Positions 51,328 through 59,973 of a stretch of DNA of 64,000 nt are shown piece after piece. Below the pieces are notes generated by a model. It had not been told where the DNA came from. It saw only the letters and a list, made by a program, of their open reading frames with translations, and made no database searches. Source of the stretch: JANXQG01 sp963804375. GTDB taxonomy: Bacteria > Planctomycetota > Planctomycetia > Pirellulales > Thermoguttaceae. Numbering within the stretch: position 1 is the stretch's first letter; the number at the start of each line of letters is the position of its first letter. Where the stretch lies: assembly GCA_963804375.1 (NCBI GenBank), contig CAWDQE010000015.1:496001-560000 (forward strand), given 5' to 3'. The position numbers and the translations under genes are program-made.

Positions 51328-51684
51328 ATGACGGCAATCAACGGGCATCGCAACGCACTTCTTCTCCTCCGGGCCAGGCTCCTGGGCGACATGAGCCAGA
51401 TGGAGGATAATGCCCTCAACAAGGACGGCAGCAGGACCACCAGCATGCCGACCAGCATGGCAGAGCTGGGCAGCGACAATTCCGAGCAAGAACTTACCCT
51501 TGGTCTGCTTGGCAACGAGAAAGAAGTCCTGGAACAGATCGACGCGGCCCTGGGACGGATTGCGGATGGCCGCTTCGGCCGCTGCGAAGAGTGCGGCTGT
51601 GACATTCCCAGGGCCCGCCTGCACGCCATTCCCTATGCGGCGCTCTGCGTCAACTGCGCGTCGCGGCTGGAAATACAGCCTTGA
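51328..51684 (+). CDS. DksA/TraR-family zinc-finger protein
   Basis: 118 residues from ATG 51328. A helical N-terminus (RNALLLLRARLLGDMSQMED, ending in 'LGLLGNEKEVLEQIDAALGR') is followed by the C4 zinc finger CEECGCDIPRARLHAIPYAA...CVNCA. Family members bind the RNA polymerase secondary channel and tune transcription, often with ppGpp. The coiled-coil tip lacks a clear DxxDxA motif, so it may be a DksA-like variant rather than true DksA. 51075-51327 upstream holds no other gene. Confidence 0.9.
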   Translation: MTAINGHRNALLLLRARLLGDMSQMEDNALNKDGSRTTSMPTSMAELGSDNSEQELTLGLLGNEKEVLEQIDAALGRIADGRFGRCEECGCDIPRARLHAIPYAALCVNCASRLEIQP

Positions 51685-51701
51685 TTCGGCGGTGCGTTAC
51701 A

Positions 51702-51962
51702 TCACCCGAACTGATAATGCTTGCGGACGGCTTTCTTCACCGTCCACGTGCAATCCAGCCCCTCGGGAAAGACCACATAATCACCCGGGCCGAAACTGAC
51801 TTTCTGCCCGCCGCCTTCGACCGTCACGTCGCCATCCAGGATCAAGCAGGTTTCCTTTTCGTCGTAATGATAAGGGAACTGCGACGGCTCCTTCTCCCAA
51901 ATCGGACATGCCCGCATGTGGGCTTCTTCTTCGGCGGTGGGTTTGCGAACTTCGATTGCCAT
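51702..51962 (-). CDS. Small cupin-domain protein
   Basis: 86 residues forming a single cupin barrel: 'YHYDEKETCLILDGDVTVEG', 'VSFGPGDYVVFPEGLDCTWT'. The pattern fits the DUF861/cupin_3 group, whose members bind metal or act as small isomerase-like or sensor proteins. Convergent with the DksA-like gene, 17 bases between stops. Cytoplasmic. The ligand is unknown. Confidence 0.88.
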   Translation of the reverse strand: MAIEVRKPTAEEEAHMRACPIWEKEPSQFPYHYDEKETCLILDGDVTVEGGGQKVSFGPGDYVVFPEGLDCTWTVKKAVRKHYQFG

Positions 51963-52067
51963 GATTCTTTCGCTCCTTTTTGGCAGGTAAGAATATTGTG
52001 CCGCAAGGCGGGTTTGATTACAATGGCCCCTGTCGTCTAACCCCGATTTCGAGCAGGAGAACGAGCG

Positions 52068-53048
52068 ATGACTTCTCGCCGCGAGTTTCTGAAGGTTGCG
52101 GGCGCGGCCCCCGCCCTATTATTGGCGGCCCAGTGCAGCCGCGAAACGTTGGCCGGGACCCGGAGTACCGGGTACCCCCGGAATACCAGGTACCCCCGGA
52201 GTACCGGGAACCCCTCCGAGGGAAGTAAGCTTCCACAAATCGCCTTCGGCAAGCACCACATTTCCCGGCTGATCTGCGGCTCCAATCCGTTCAACGGCGG
52301 CTCGCATCTTTCCGGCTTCGTCAATCGCGAGATGAAAAGCTACTACACCCCGGAGCAAATCCTCAAGACGCTCCACCGCTGCGAAGAAGTGGGCATTACC
52401 TGCTGGCAGTCGGGAATGGGCAATAGCGAACTGTATCGCCGCTACATCGACCAGGGCGGCACGATGCAGTTCCTGGTAATCGAGTCCGATGCAAAGCAGA
52501 TCACCCCCTCGGCCAAAGTCGGCGCTATCGGCGTCGCCCATCACGGCGAAGTGACCGACCACTTCTTCAAGAACGGCCAGATCGACAAGGTTGCCGATTT
52601 CCTGAAGCGGGTCAAAGACGCCGGGCTGATGGCGGGCGTCTCCACGCACATGCCCGCGGTGGTCGACACGATCGAGTCGAAGGGCTGGGATCTCGACTAC
52701 TACATGACTTGCGTCTACGAGCGGCATCGCACGAAGGCGGAATTGGAAAAGCTCCTCGGCCAGGCCCCGCTGCCCATCGGCGAAGTGTATCTCGAACAGG
52801 ATCCGCCGCGGATGTACAAGGCGGTCCGCCACACGAAGCGGCCCTGCCTGGCTTTCAAAATCCTGGCCGCCGGCCGCTTGTCGGATCGCCAGGAATGGGT
52901 CGAACAGGCATTTCGGCAGGCATTCCAGTCGATCAAGCCCGGCGACGGCGTGATCGTGGGCATGTACGATCGTTACACCGATCAGCCCAACGACAATGCG
53001 ACGCTCACGCGGCAATTTGTGGAACAGAAGACCGCGGCGAGTTTGTGA
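52068..53048 (+). CDS. Tat-exported aldo/keto reductase-like TIM-barrel protein
   Basis: 326 residues. Twin-arginine signal MTSRREFLKVAGAAPALLLA. After a short repetitive linker the barrel starts 'ISRLICGSNPFNGGSHLSGF', 'CEEVGITCWQSGMGNSELYR', 'GLMAGVSTHMPAVVDTIESK', 'RPCLAFKILAAGRLSDRQEW', 'GDGVIVGMYDRYTDQPNDNA'. This planctomycete-rich group resembles aldo/keto reductases but often lacks the catalytic Tyr/Lys tetrad; I do not see the tetrad clearly. The linker (residues about 31-50) is encoded by an 18-bp tandem repeat. Confidence 0.8.
   Translation: MTSRREFLKVAGAAPALLLAAQCSRETLAGTRSTGYPRNTRYPRSTGNPSEGSKLPQIAFGKHHISRLICGSNPFNGGSHLSGFVNREMKSYYTPEQILKTLHRCEEVGITCWQSGMGNSELYRRYIDQGGTMQFLVIESDAKQITPSAKVGAIGVAHHGEVTDHFFKNGQIDKVADFLKRVKDAGLMAGVSTHMPAVVDTIESKGWDLDYYMTCVYERHRTKAELEKLLGQAPLPIGEVYLEQDPPRMYKAVRHTKRPCLAFKILAAGRLSDRQEWVEQAFRQAFQSIKPGDGVIVGMYDRYTDQPNDNATLTRQFVEQKTAASL
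52155..52216 (+). repeat. In-frame 18-bp tandem repeat
   Basis: About three and a half units of ACCCCCGGAATACCAGGT-type sequence, each encoding six residues (variants of PRSTGY / PRNTRY / PRSTGN), directly after the Tat signal of the reductase-like protein. It keeps the frame at any copy number and could vary in length between strains. Confidence 0.7.
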
Positions 53049-53136
53049 GCCGTTTCTCCGGTAGGGCCGACGGCCAGTTGCCAGTTGTGCTGCGTGCGGG
53101 CAAGTGTGAGACGTTCTCTGCTTCGGCCATAGAGGC

Positions 53137-53341
53137 CTTGATCGTAACCTTGCCAACTGCTGAGCAATGCCGCGGGTAGGTAACCGGAAGCCGTAGGGTG
53201 GGCCGAGTGAAACGAGTCCCACTATTTCTCGGTGCCTTTCTTGGTGGGACTCGTTTCACTCGGCCCACCCTACAGCTTCCGCTAGCAGTGATAGCAGTTG
53301 GCAAGGTTACGACCAAGACCGGCCATCGAAGGCCGAAGCAC
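53137..53341. repeat. Large nested palindrome with a perfect 30-bp inner hairpin
   Basis: The core 53193-53222 (GTAGGGTGGGCCGAGTGAAA...) is exactly complementary to 53244-53273 around a 21-base loop. GGAAGC / GCTTCC extend it outward (53186-53280). Further out CTTGATCGTAACCTTGCCAA... (53137-53161) pairs with its inverted copy downstream (about 53302-53326) with one mismatch, and TGCTTCGGCC / GGCCGAAGCA flank that. Two or three palindromic units are thus stacked concentrically. It lies between the reductase gene and MITE copy D. Confidence 0.8.
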
Positions 53342-53438
53342 AAGCGAGGCAACTGTTTAGGATTCCTCGCTTGCACGTCGGGCTTAGATCAATCTCGCCT
53401 GCGAGCAGTGTATTGCACGGCTCAATCGCCCGAAAATA

Positions 53439-53538
53439 GGCATGGTTCAGAAATGGGGAGAGGCACCTCGCCGGCGTCCATTTCTTGCGGCCTAATCGCT
53501 GCTGGGCTCGGAGCCAGTCCCCGTTTCTGAGCCATGCC
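53439..53538 (+). mobile_element. MITE copy D (target duplication CGAAAATA/CGAAAATC)
   Basis: Exactly 100 bp. The left end is canonical; the right end has one change (TTTCTGAGCC). The flanking octamers CGAAAATA (53431-53438) and CGAAAATC (53539-53546) match at seven of eight bases, and the interior has a few more substitutions (GGGGAGAGGC), so this is probably the oldest copy here. It sits 37 bases upstream of the lipoprotein gene. Confidence 0.88.
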
Positions 53539-53574
53539 CGAAAATCTCCGGAATTTACATAAACTGCACGGACT

Positions 53575-54279
53575 TTGCGGCCGAAAATACCAACATCAGT
53601 GCGTTGGTTCATCTTTTCCACCGTTTCGTTCTCCGGCAAGGCTTCCGTGTTGTTCCGCCCATTTGTCCTCACGGCCTGCGCATTGCTCGCCGTCAGTTCC
53701 ACCGGTTGTCTGTTCTCGGGCAGACCGTGTGAACCTGGCGATTGGCATTACCACAGTTGCGACTGCCGACATGCAGCAGCCTCTGCGCCCTGCCAAACCT
53801 GCACGAGACGTTCGCCAATCGATGGTGTTGGCGACACCGAGAGGGATGCAAAACGACCGATGATACAACCATCACCCGCGAGAATTCCGCCGCTGCCGTC
53901 GCCAGCGACGGGCGCGATGCGACAGTCTGGCCCGACTCGCGCGAATTTGCCACAGGTTACCCAGTTGCAATGGGTCGAACCGTATCGGCCGCGAACGTCA
54001 ACGACGGCACGCTCAGTGCCAGTTTCGGCCCAGAATAAGGACGACCGCAACGTCCAGAAGTGTGGTTGGCAACAGCCCGACGACACACATTCTCGATCCA
54101 AAGCAGCCACAGATACGACGCACGGACTGACGCCGCGCAGCCCCACGGCGAAGCACGCCGGCGGCGCCGCAAGTGCCAAGAACGCGGGATCTCACCCGCC
54201 TCCAGTTGCCAGCGACCTGTCGGTAAACAAACCCGAGCCTTTCGCGTGGGGATATTTTGGCGCCATGGGGCAATGGTGA
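53575..54279 (+). CDS. Probable lipoprotein, proline/threonine-rich
   Basis: 234 residues. The hydrophobic segment FRPFVLTACALLAVSSTGC ends in a lipobox-like STGC, preceded by a basic start. A Cys/His-rich stretch (CEPGDWHYHSCDCRHAAASA, then PCQTC) follows, then low-complexity Pro/Ser/Thr-rich sequence and a short conserved-looking end 'KPEPFAWGYFGAMGQW'. No domain recognised. The start may lie further in. 54280-54563 downstream has no gene. Confidence 0.5.
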   Translation: MRPKIPTSVRWFIFSTVSFSGKASVLFRPFVLTACALLAVSSTGCLFSGRPCEPGDWHYHSCDCRHAAASAPCQTCTRRSPIDGVGDTERDAKRPMIQPSPARIPPLPSPATGAMRQSGPTRANLPQVTQLQWVEPYRPRTSTTARSVPVSAQNKDDRNVQKCGWQQPDDTHSRSKAATDTTHGLTPRSPTAKHAGGAASAKNAGSHPPPVASDLSVNKPEPFAWGYFGAMGQW

Positions 54280-54481
54280 ACTTGAGTATTCTAGGTATCT
54301 TGTTCGGTGCCGTGCCCATCCTTTCCATCTTGCCTGATTAATGCTATCGGCAAACTTCGCTCAAGCCGCATTCTCATCGCGACGAAAATTGAGTAGGGTG
54401 GTTTCCAGCCCGAGAGATTCCAATCACCTGCCAAGATATCAAGTACGTCACGCTTTCCAGCCAGACATCTGCCGGCTTATT

Positions 54482-54527
54482 GTCAGGCTCGGGCACCATG
54501 TAGCCATGGTCGTGGTCGGCCTGACGT
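54482..54527 (+). repeat. 46-bp dispersed repeat, copy 1
   Basis: Begins GTCAGGCTCGGGCACCATGT and ends CTGACGT. It matches 63346-63391 at 42 of 46 positions and is itself partly palindromic (GTCAGGC...GCCTGAC). It lies about 35 bases before the Mla permease gene, so it falls in that operon's promoter or leader. Confidence 0.7.
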
Positions 54528-54563
54528 ACGGCGTACCCGGCGAGGGGAGCACGAAATACGACC

Positions 54564-55435
54564 ATGTCCCAGGACGGCTCGATCAGCGACGGAGAAACAA
54601 CCAACGGCGGTCTGGTCCAGGCCCTTGCCGATTGGATTGCCGACGTGGGCGGCATGGTGATCGATTGGATTGAAGGTCTAGGCAGCTTGGCCCTGTTTAC
54701 GTTTCGCACGTTTTTGTGGCTGACGACGCGCATGGTACGGCGAGAAACGCTCATACCCGCCTTTTACCAGATTGGCGTACGGAGCCTGTTCGTGGTGGCG
54801 CTGACGGGGACTTTCATCGGCATCATCCTGGCGGTACAGGCCTACGACCAGTTCCGCATGATGCACATGGAATCGCGGTTGGGGGCCGTGATCAACCTTT
54901 CGCTGGTGCGTGAACTGGGGCCGGTGCTGGCCGCGACGATGCTGGCCGGCCGCGTGGGCAGTGCCATGGCGGCCGAACTGGGTACGATGCGCGTGACCGA
55001 GCAGATCGACGCCTTGGCGAGCATGGGCGCCAATCCGATCCACTATCTCGTCGTGCCGCGGTTCCTCGCCTGTCTGCTGCTGATCCCCGCCCTGACGATC
55101 TGGGCCGACATCATGGGGATCATCGGGGGGGGCGTTTACAGCGTTTACTTGTTGGACATCGATTTTCATCATTACTTGATCCACGCGCAACAATACGTCA
55201 AGGGTTTCGACGTCGGTGCCGGCGCTTTCAAGAGCCTGTTCTTCGGGGCCGCCATCGCCCTGATCAGTTGTTACCACGGTTTTCATTGCGATTCCGGCGC
55301 GGAAGGCGTCGGCGCGCGGCCACGACCGCCTTCGTTTACTCGTTCGTGGTCATCCTCATGCTCGACGTCGTGCTGGCCATAGGACTGCAAGGCGTTTACC
55401 TGTTCTTCTGGCCGGAAGGTCTGAGGCTGTTGTGA
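54564..55435 (+). CDS. mlaE: MlaE-family ABC lipid-transport permease, one frameshift
   Basis: About 290 residues. The MlaE domain is clear: 'LIPAFYQIGVRSLFVVALTG', 'GTFIGIILAVQAYDQFRMMH', 'LSLVRELGPVLAATMLAGRV', 'GTMRVTEQIDALASMGANPI' (the EQ(I)DAL coupling helix), 'FHHYLIHAQQYVKGFDVGAG'. Near 55311 one C seems to be missing (GGCGCGCGG); the last segment (RATTTAFVYSFVVILMLDVV) continues in the next frame to TGA 55435. With MlaF and MlaD it forms an inner-membrane phospholipid transporter. Confidence 0.9.
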
Positions 55436-55438
55436 ATC

Positions 55439-56266
55439 ATGGTCAAGCCCGAAATTGAAACCGGTCCGCACGATCCGCTGATTCGCATCGAGCAACTGAG
55501 CGTGGAGTTCGGCCCGCATGAAGTCTTGCGCGACATCAACCTGGCGATCACCCGCGGCCAGACGGTGGCCATCATCGGCGAGAGCGGTTGCGGCAAGACC
55601 GTGCTCCTGAAGACGTTCATCGGCCTGTTGCAACCCACGCAAGGGTCGGTCGTGTTCGACGGCCAGGATCTGGCCCGGTTGGGCGAGCGGGCCTTGACCC
55701 GCGAGCGGATCCGCTTTGGGTTCGTGTTCCAGCAGGCGGCCTTGTTCGACAGCATGACGATCGCCCAGAACGTGGCCTTTCCCTTGCGGCAGCACTCCCG
55801 CAAGAGCGCGGCCGAAATTGAGAAGACCGTCGTGGCACGCCTGACCGAGGTCGGCCTGCCGGAGAACGTGCGGTTCAAGAAGCCGGCCGAACTTTCCGGC
55901 GGCATGCGCAAGCGGGTCGGGCTGGCCCGAGCCCTGGCCTTGGAGCCGGAGGTGGTGCTCTACGACGAGCCGACAACGGGCCTGGACCCGATCATGAGCG
56001 ACGTGATCAACGAATTGATCTTGGGGACCCGCCGCCGCCACCCGGTGACGAGCGTGATCGTGACGCACGACATGAGGTCGGCCCAACGGGTGGCCGATCG
56101 GATCGTCATGTTGTACCCCCTGTCGCGATTGAACGAGGGAGAGTCGCAGATCCTCTTCGACGGCACGCCCGCCGACCTGGAGCGGAGCCGCGACCGCCGC
56201 GTGACGCAGTTCGTCCGCGGCGAGGCCGGCGAGCGGCTGATGGAAATGCAACAGAGCGGATTTTGA
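55439..56266 (+). CDS. mlaF: MlaF-family ABC ATPase
   Basis: 275 residues. Walker A GESGCGKT, Q-loop FVFQQAALFDSMT, ABC signature LSGGMRKRVGLARAL, Walker B VVLYDEPTTGLDP and H-loop VIVTHDM are all present. The 'LSGGM(R/Q)KR' form is typical of Mla/Mkl ATPases. It begins 3 bases after the permease stop, and the MCE gene follows at once, so the three form one operon. It powers phospholipid movement between inner and outer membranes. Confidence 0.96.
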   Translation: MVKPEIETGPHDPLIRIEQLSVEFGPHEVLRDINLAITRGQTVAIIGESGCGKTVLLKTFIGLLQPTQGSVVFDGQDLARLGERALTRERIRFGFVFQQAALFDSMTIAQNVAFPLRQHSRKSAAEIEKTVVARLTEVGLPENVRFKKPAELSGGMRKRVGLARALALEPEVVLYDEPTTGLDPIMSDVINELILGTRRRHPVTSVIVTHDMRSAQRVADRIVMLYPLSRLNEGESQILFDGTPADLERSRDRRVTQFVRGEAGERLMEMQQSGF

Positions 56267-56277
56267 AAGGCCAAGCC

Positions 56278-57445
56278 GTGAACGAACGCAGCATGCAATT
56301 CCGCGTGGGGGTCATGATCCTGGCGACGATCCTGTTCGCCGCGATCCTCGTCTTGCTGTTCGTGGGATCGAGCCCCATGTTCCAGCGCACGTATACGATC
56401 TACATCAAGTTCAGCAGTGCGCCGGGTGTGACCAAGGATACGCCGGTCCGCAAGGCCGGCATACGCATCGGACGCGTACGGAACGTGCAGTTGGCCGACG
56501 ATGACTCCGGGGTGATTGTCACGGCGGATATTGACCAAACCCGCCGTCTGTTCAACGACGAACAGTGCAAGGCGACGAGTTCGCTGCTGATGGGCGACGC
56601 CTCGCTGGAGTTCGTGCAGATCCCGAATTTTCACGGCGAAAAGGTGACGGTCGATGATGGGGCCGTCCTGCAAGGACAGGTGGCCGCGGACATGACCACG
56701 TCAATTGCCGGGCTGCAAAAACAGGCGGCCCAAACCCTGGAAACGCTCACCACCGCCGGCCGCGACATCGACAAGCTGGTGAACCGCGTCGATGTGCTGT
56801 TGGCAAAAAACGAGCAGCGGATCGACAGCATGATCAGCGAGGCCGATGAGATGATGAAGCTCGCCAAGCAGGCCCTGGTCGCCAGCAACGATCTTCTCGG
56901 CGATCCGAAACTCCGCGAGCAGATCAAGCAGACGATCGCCGAGATGCCGGCCGTACTCAAGGAAATGCGGACCACGGTGGAGCAGATCGGCGGCACCTTT
57001 ACCTCGCTGGAGCACAACATGCAGAATATCGAGGGCCTGACCAAGCCGCTCGGCGAGCATGGGCCGGCCCTCGTCGAAGAGTTCGACGCGAGCATGAAGA
57101 AACTCAACCGGTTAAGCGGCAACATGCTGAAATTCAGCGAGGAGTTGAACGACCCGCAGGGTTCGCTGGGAGCCGTGTTGCACGACAAGGAGCTCTATCA
57201 GCACGTGAATCACTTGGCGAAGAACCTCGATGAGCTGAGCCGCGAATTGAAGCCGATCGTCGACAACGTGGCGGTTTTCACCGACAAGATTGCGAGGCAT
57301 CCCGGCGATCTGGGCGTCCGCGGGGCGCTCGAAGAAGGACAGCGGGCTGAAGGACAGTCCTTCGACGAGCGGTTCCGAAACGGACCTTCCCGAGGCGCGT
57401 CGCTGGCCGATGGGCGGCAGCGGGCAGTGGAGGGTCGGACAGTAA
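56278..57445 (+). CDS. mlaD: MlaD-type MCE-domain protein, one frameshift near the 3' end
   Basis: Start chosen at GTG 56278 (AAAGG 7 bases upstream); TTG 56263 overlapping the mlaF stop and ATG 56293 are alternatives. One N-terminal membrane span (VGVMILATILFAAILVLLFV), an MCE domain (SSAPGVTKDTPVRKAGIRIG), then a long helical coiled coil (LVNRVDVLLAKNEQRIDSMI) that may form a tube across the periplasm. At about 57328 an extra base (GCGCTCGAAG) shifts the frame. The corrected frame gives a natural end (KKDSGLKDSPSTSGSETD..., WRVGQ, stop at 57445) just before the convergent FHA gene. Confidence 0.85.
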
Positions 57446-57447
57446 AC

Positions 57448-57920
57448 TCAGTACAGCAGTTCTTCCGTCGAGGGGCCGCCGGCGTTCGCCTGGCGAGCGC
57501 CGGCGCAGGAGCAGCGGGCATGGAAGCCGTGCTATCGGCGGCCGAATCTTCCCTCGGAGTTGGCAGCCGATAGCGGAGCGTGATCTCCGTGCGGCCCAGC
57601 GTAAGACAGTCGCCCGGCAGGACCTCGGCCTCGCGGACCCGCACGCCGTGCACGAAGACCCCGTTCTTCGAATCGAGATCCCTCACCACCACCACCCCGC
57701 CCTGCTGAAAAAGTTCACAATGCGAATGGCTGATCCAAGGGTCGGCCAAGCGCACGCTGTCCTTCTCGTCCCGGCCGATGGTGGCAGGCAGGCTTTTTAG
57801 AAGACAGCGGGACTGGCGGGCGTAATGATCAAGAATTGCCAATTCCAGGGGAAGCACGAACGAGGACACGGCTGCGGCTGCCGGCCCTGCCTCTGCCGAC
57901 GGGTCTGGGGAATCGGTCAT
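57448..57920 (-). CDS. FHA-domain protein (3' end uncertain)
   Basis: Start ATG 57920, or 57935 with five more residues. The forkhead-associated core is plain: 'CLLKSLPATIGRDEKDSVRL', 'ISHSHCELFQQGGVVVVRDL', 'SKNGVFVHGVRVREAEVLPG', with the G-R..S.SH..N-G residues for phosphothreonine binding. As sequenced, the frame runs on to 57210, antisense to mlaD. A one-base shift near 57480 gives a natural end (GGPSTEELLY, stop at 57448) two bases from the mlaD stop, which I prefer. Likely a signalling adaptor. Confidence 0.7.
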
Positions 57921-58117
57921 GGCTGTTCGCTCCATTGGTTTGCCATCCGCACCCAGCCGGCGGATCGTGTTGCATTGTCGGCGGCTTTCCACCAGAGGAA
58001 TTTTCGCAAGCGGTGGCAATATTGTCAATCCTGCTTCCGATCCGCTAGTATAATTGTAAGTCCGCTTGCCTAAGTTTGCCCCCTCCGTCTGGGATGCACG
58101 CCAGGATTGCACTTGCG

Positions 58118-58618
58118 ATGGAAGCTGTCCGACAGATCGACGATATTCTTCAGACGTTCAACGACCACGGGGTACAATATATGCTCATTGGGGGTGTGAA
58201 CTTTCTCCTGCATCACCAGCCGGTCGCGACGTTCGATGTCGATTTCTGGATTGAGGATACGGACGAGAACCGGGCCCGTTGCCAGGCGGCGCTTGTGGCC
58301 CTCAGTGCTTCTTGGGGCCCCGACGACAAGCAGTGGCGGGACGTCAAAGACCTGCCCGCGAACTGGTTGACGTGGCAAGGCGTTTTCTGCCTCACCAGCC
58401 GCCAGGGCTGGATTGATTTGTTTCGCGCGGTCAAAGGACTCGGTTCTTGGTCCGATTCTCGGCAGCGCGCCCGCACGGGAGTTACCGCCATCGGTACGGC
58501 GTACGTCGGCTTGTCCGATGAGGACATGTTACAATGTCAATTGGCACTTTCTGAGGAAGAGCGAAAACTGGATCGGGTGCGAGTCTTGCAGGCAGCCCTG
58601 CAACGCAACAAGAAGTAA
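58118..58618 (+). CDS. Nucleotidyltransferase-like protein (AbiEii/MNT-type fold)
   Basis: About 166 residues from ATG 58118 (AGGA upstream); ATG 58094 is an alternative. 'GVQYMLIGGVNFLLHHQPVA' and 'TFDVDFWIEDTDENRARCQA' show the GG and DxD motifs of minimal nucleotidyltransferases, followed by 'WLTWQGVFCLTSRQGWIDLF' and 'YVGLSDEDMLQCQLAL'. Relatives act as toxins or modifiers (for example tRNA or protein adenylylation). A small protein gene starts 2 bases downstream, a layout typical of two-gene toxin-antitoxin modules. Confidence 0.75.
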   Translation: MEAVRQIDDILQTFNDHGVQYMLIGGVNFLLHHQPVATFDVDFWIEDTDENRARCQAALVALSASWGPDDKQWRDVKDLPANWLTWQGVFCLTSRQGWIDLFRAVKGLGSWSDSRQRARTGVTAIGTAYVGLSDEDMLQCQLALSEEERKLDRVRVLQAALQRNKK

Positions 58619-58620
58619 TC

Positions 58621-58872
58621 ATGTCATTGTCTGAAGAAATCTTGCCGCCTACGGCGCGGCCATTCCACGACGAATTGAAACGTCACGAAGAAGCAAAACG
58701 CGAGGTTGCCGCCGATCCGGTCGCACGCTGGGAAGCGGCACAGCAATTCCTGGCCTGGGCCGCATCGCAGTCAACCGCCCCGAAAATGACGCCTGCGGCA
58801 TGCAAGGCCAAAGAGCGGCGTCTCTTGGCCGGAATGGCGGGCATGTTCGAGGAAAAGGCGGTGGAAGAGTAA
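58621..58872 (+). CDS. Small partner of the nucleotidyltransferase (hypothetical, 83 residues)
   Basis: Starts at ATG 58621, 2 bases after the previous stop. The protein is charged and helical (PFHDELKRHEEAKREVAADP, 'LAGMAGMFEEKAVEE') with no known domain. It precedes trpD by 4 bases, so it is co-transcribed both with the nucleotidyltransferase and with the tryptophan gene. Its role as antitoxin or accessory subunit is inferred only from position and size. Confidence 0.65.
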   Translation: MSLSEEILPPTARPFHDELKRHEEAKREVAADPVARWEAAQQFLAWAASQSTAPKMTPAACKAKERRLLAGMAGMFEEKAVEE

Positions 58873-58876
58873 CCGC

Positions 58877-59887
58877 ATGATCCAGTCCGCCCTCCAACGT
58901 GTGGAGTCCGGTCACGACCTGTCGCTGGACGAGGTCGTCGAGACGTTCGACCAGATCATCGGCGGACGTTGCGCCGAGGACGATATCGCCCGCTGGCTGC
59001 TGGCCCTGAACCGCAAAGGGCCAAGCGTGAGCGAAGTAGCCGGGGCAGCCATGGCCCTGCGGCGGAGAATGACGCCGATCCGCTCCTCCCGGCCCGAACT
59101 GCTGGATACCTGCGGCACGGGCGGTGACCGGTTGCACACCTTTAATATCAGCACGGCGGCGGCCCTGGTCACGGCCGCGGCGGGTGTGCCGGTGGCCAAG
59201 CATGGCAATCGCGCGGCCAGCAGTCGCAGCGGATCGGCCGACGTGCTGGCGGTGTTGGGCGTGAACGTCGAGGCCGACGTCGCCTGTGTCGAGCGCTGCC
59301 TGGACGAGTTGGGTATTTGCTTCTGCTTTGCTCCGCTCTTGCACAACGCCATGAGGCACGTTGCCCCGGCGCGGAAGAGGCTGGGCGTACCAACCATCTT
59401 CAACATCCTCGGACCGCTGATCAATCCGGCGGGGGCATCGCGACAATTGCTTGGGGTGGGAGGGCCGGAACTGCGGTCGCTCTTGGCGGAGGCCCTCGTC
59501 CTGCTGGGCACCGTCCGGAGCGTGGTTGTGCACGGCAACGACGGTCTCGACGAGGTCACGCTCACGGGATCCACCGACGTGACAGAGGCCGCCAGCCAAG
59601 TTCGGCATTTCCAGTGGGTTCCCGCCGACTTCGGACTGGGAAACATCGAGCTGAAGACCATCCAGGTTGCCGGGCCCGACGAAAGTGCTGCGACCATTCG
59701 TGCGGTGCTGGCTGGCCGGCCGGGCCCTGCCCGCGACATCGTCGTGGCCAACACGGCGGCCGCGCTTTGGGCGGCCGGCGCGGTGAGCTCGCTGGCAGCG
59801 GGAGTGGCGCGGGCAGCCGCGGCCATCGACTCCGCGGCCGCGGGCGATCTTCTCTCGCGGCTTGTCGCCTACAGCCATGGAAAGTAG
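58877..59887 (+). CDS. trpD: Anthranilate phosphoribosyltransferase
   Basis: 336 residues. The PRPP-binding motif DTCGTGGDRLHTFNISTAAA, the anthranilate site 'VPVAKHGNRAASSRSGSADV', 'ARKRLGVPTIFNILGPLINP' and 'VVVHGNDGLDEVTLTGST' are all diagnostic of TrpD. It joins anthranilate and PRPP, the second step of tryptophan synthesis, in the cytoplasm. No other trp gene is nearby. It starts 4 bases after the small partner gene, so a possible toxin-like pair leads its transcript. Confidence 0.97.
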   Translation: MIQSALQRVESGHDLSLDEVVETFDQIIGGRCAEDDIARWLLALNRKGPSVSEVAGAAMALRRRMTPIRSSRPELLDTCGTGGDRLHTFNISTAAALVTAAAGVPVAKHGNRAASSRSGSADVLAVLGVNVEADVACVERCLDELGICFCFAPLLHNAMRHVAPARKRLGVPTIFNILGPLINPAGASRQLLGVGGPELRSLLAEALVLLGTVRSVVVHGNDGLDEVTLTGSTDVTEAASQVRHFQWVPADFGLGNIELKTIQVAGPDESAATIRAVLAGRPGPARDIVVANTAAALWAAGAVSSLAAGVARAAAAIDSAAAGDLLSRLVAYSHGK

Positions 59888-59973
59888 CCGTCCGTAGGGC
59901 TTCCCAGCGACGGCCCAAAATGGTAAACTGATAGGTTCTACCCCACCAACGAGTGCGGATTGAGGGTTTTTCG

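Noticed and set aside
57210..57573. Long antisense overlap of mlaD and the FHA gene
   Set aside because: Both tails look unnatural in the sequenced frames; single-base corrections give normal ends at 57445 and 57448, so the overlap is most likely produced by frameshift errors.
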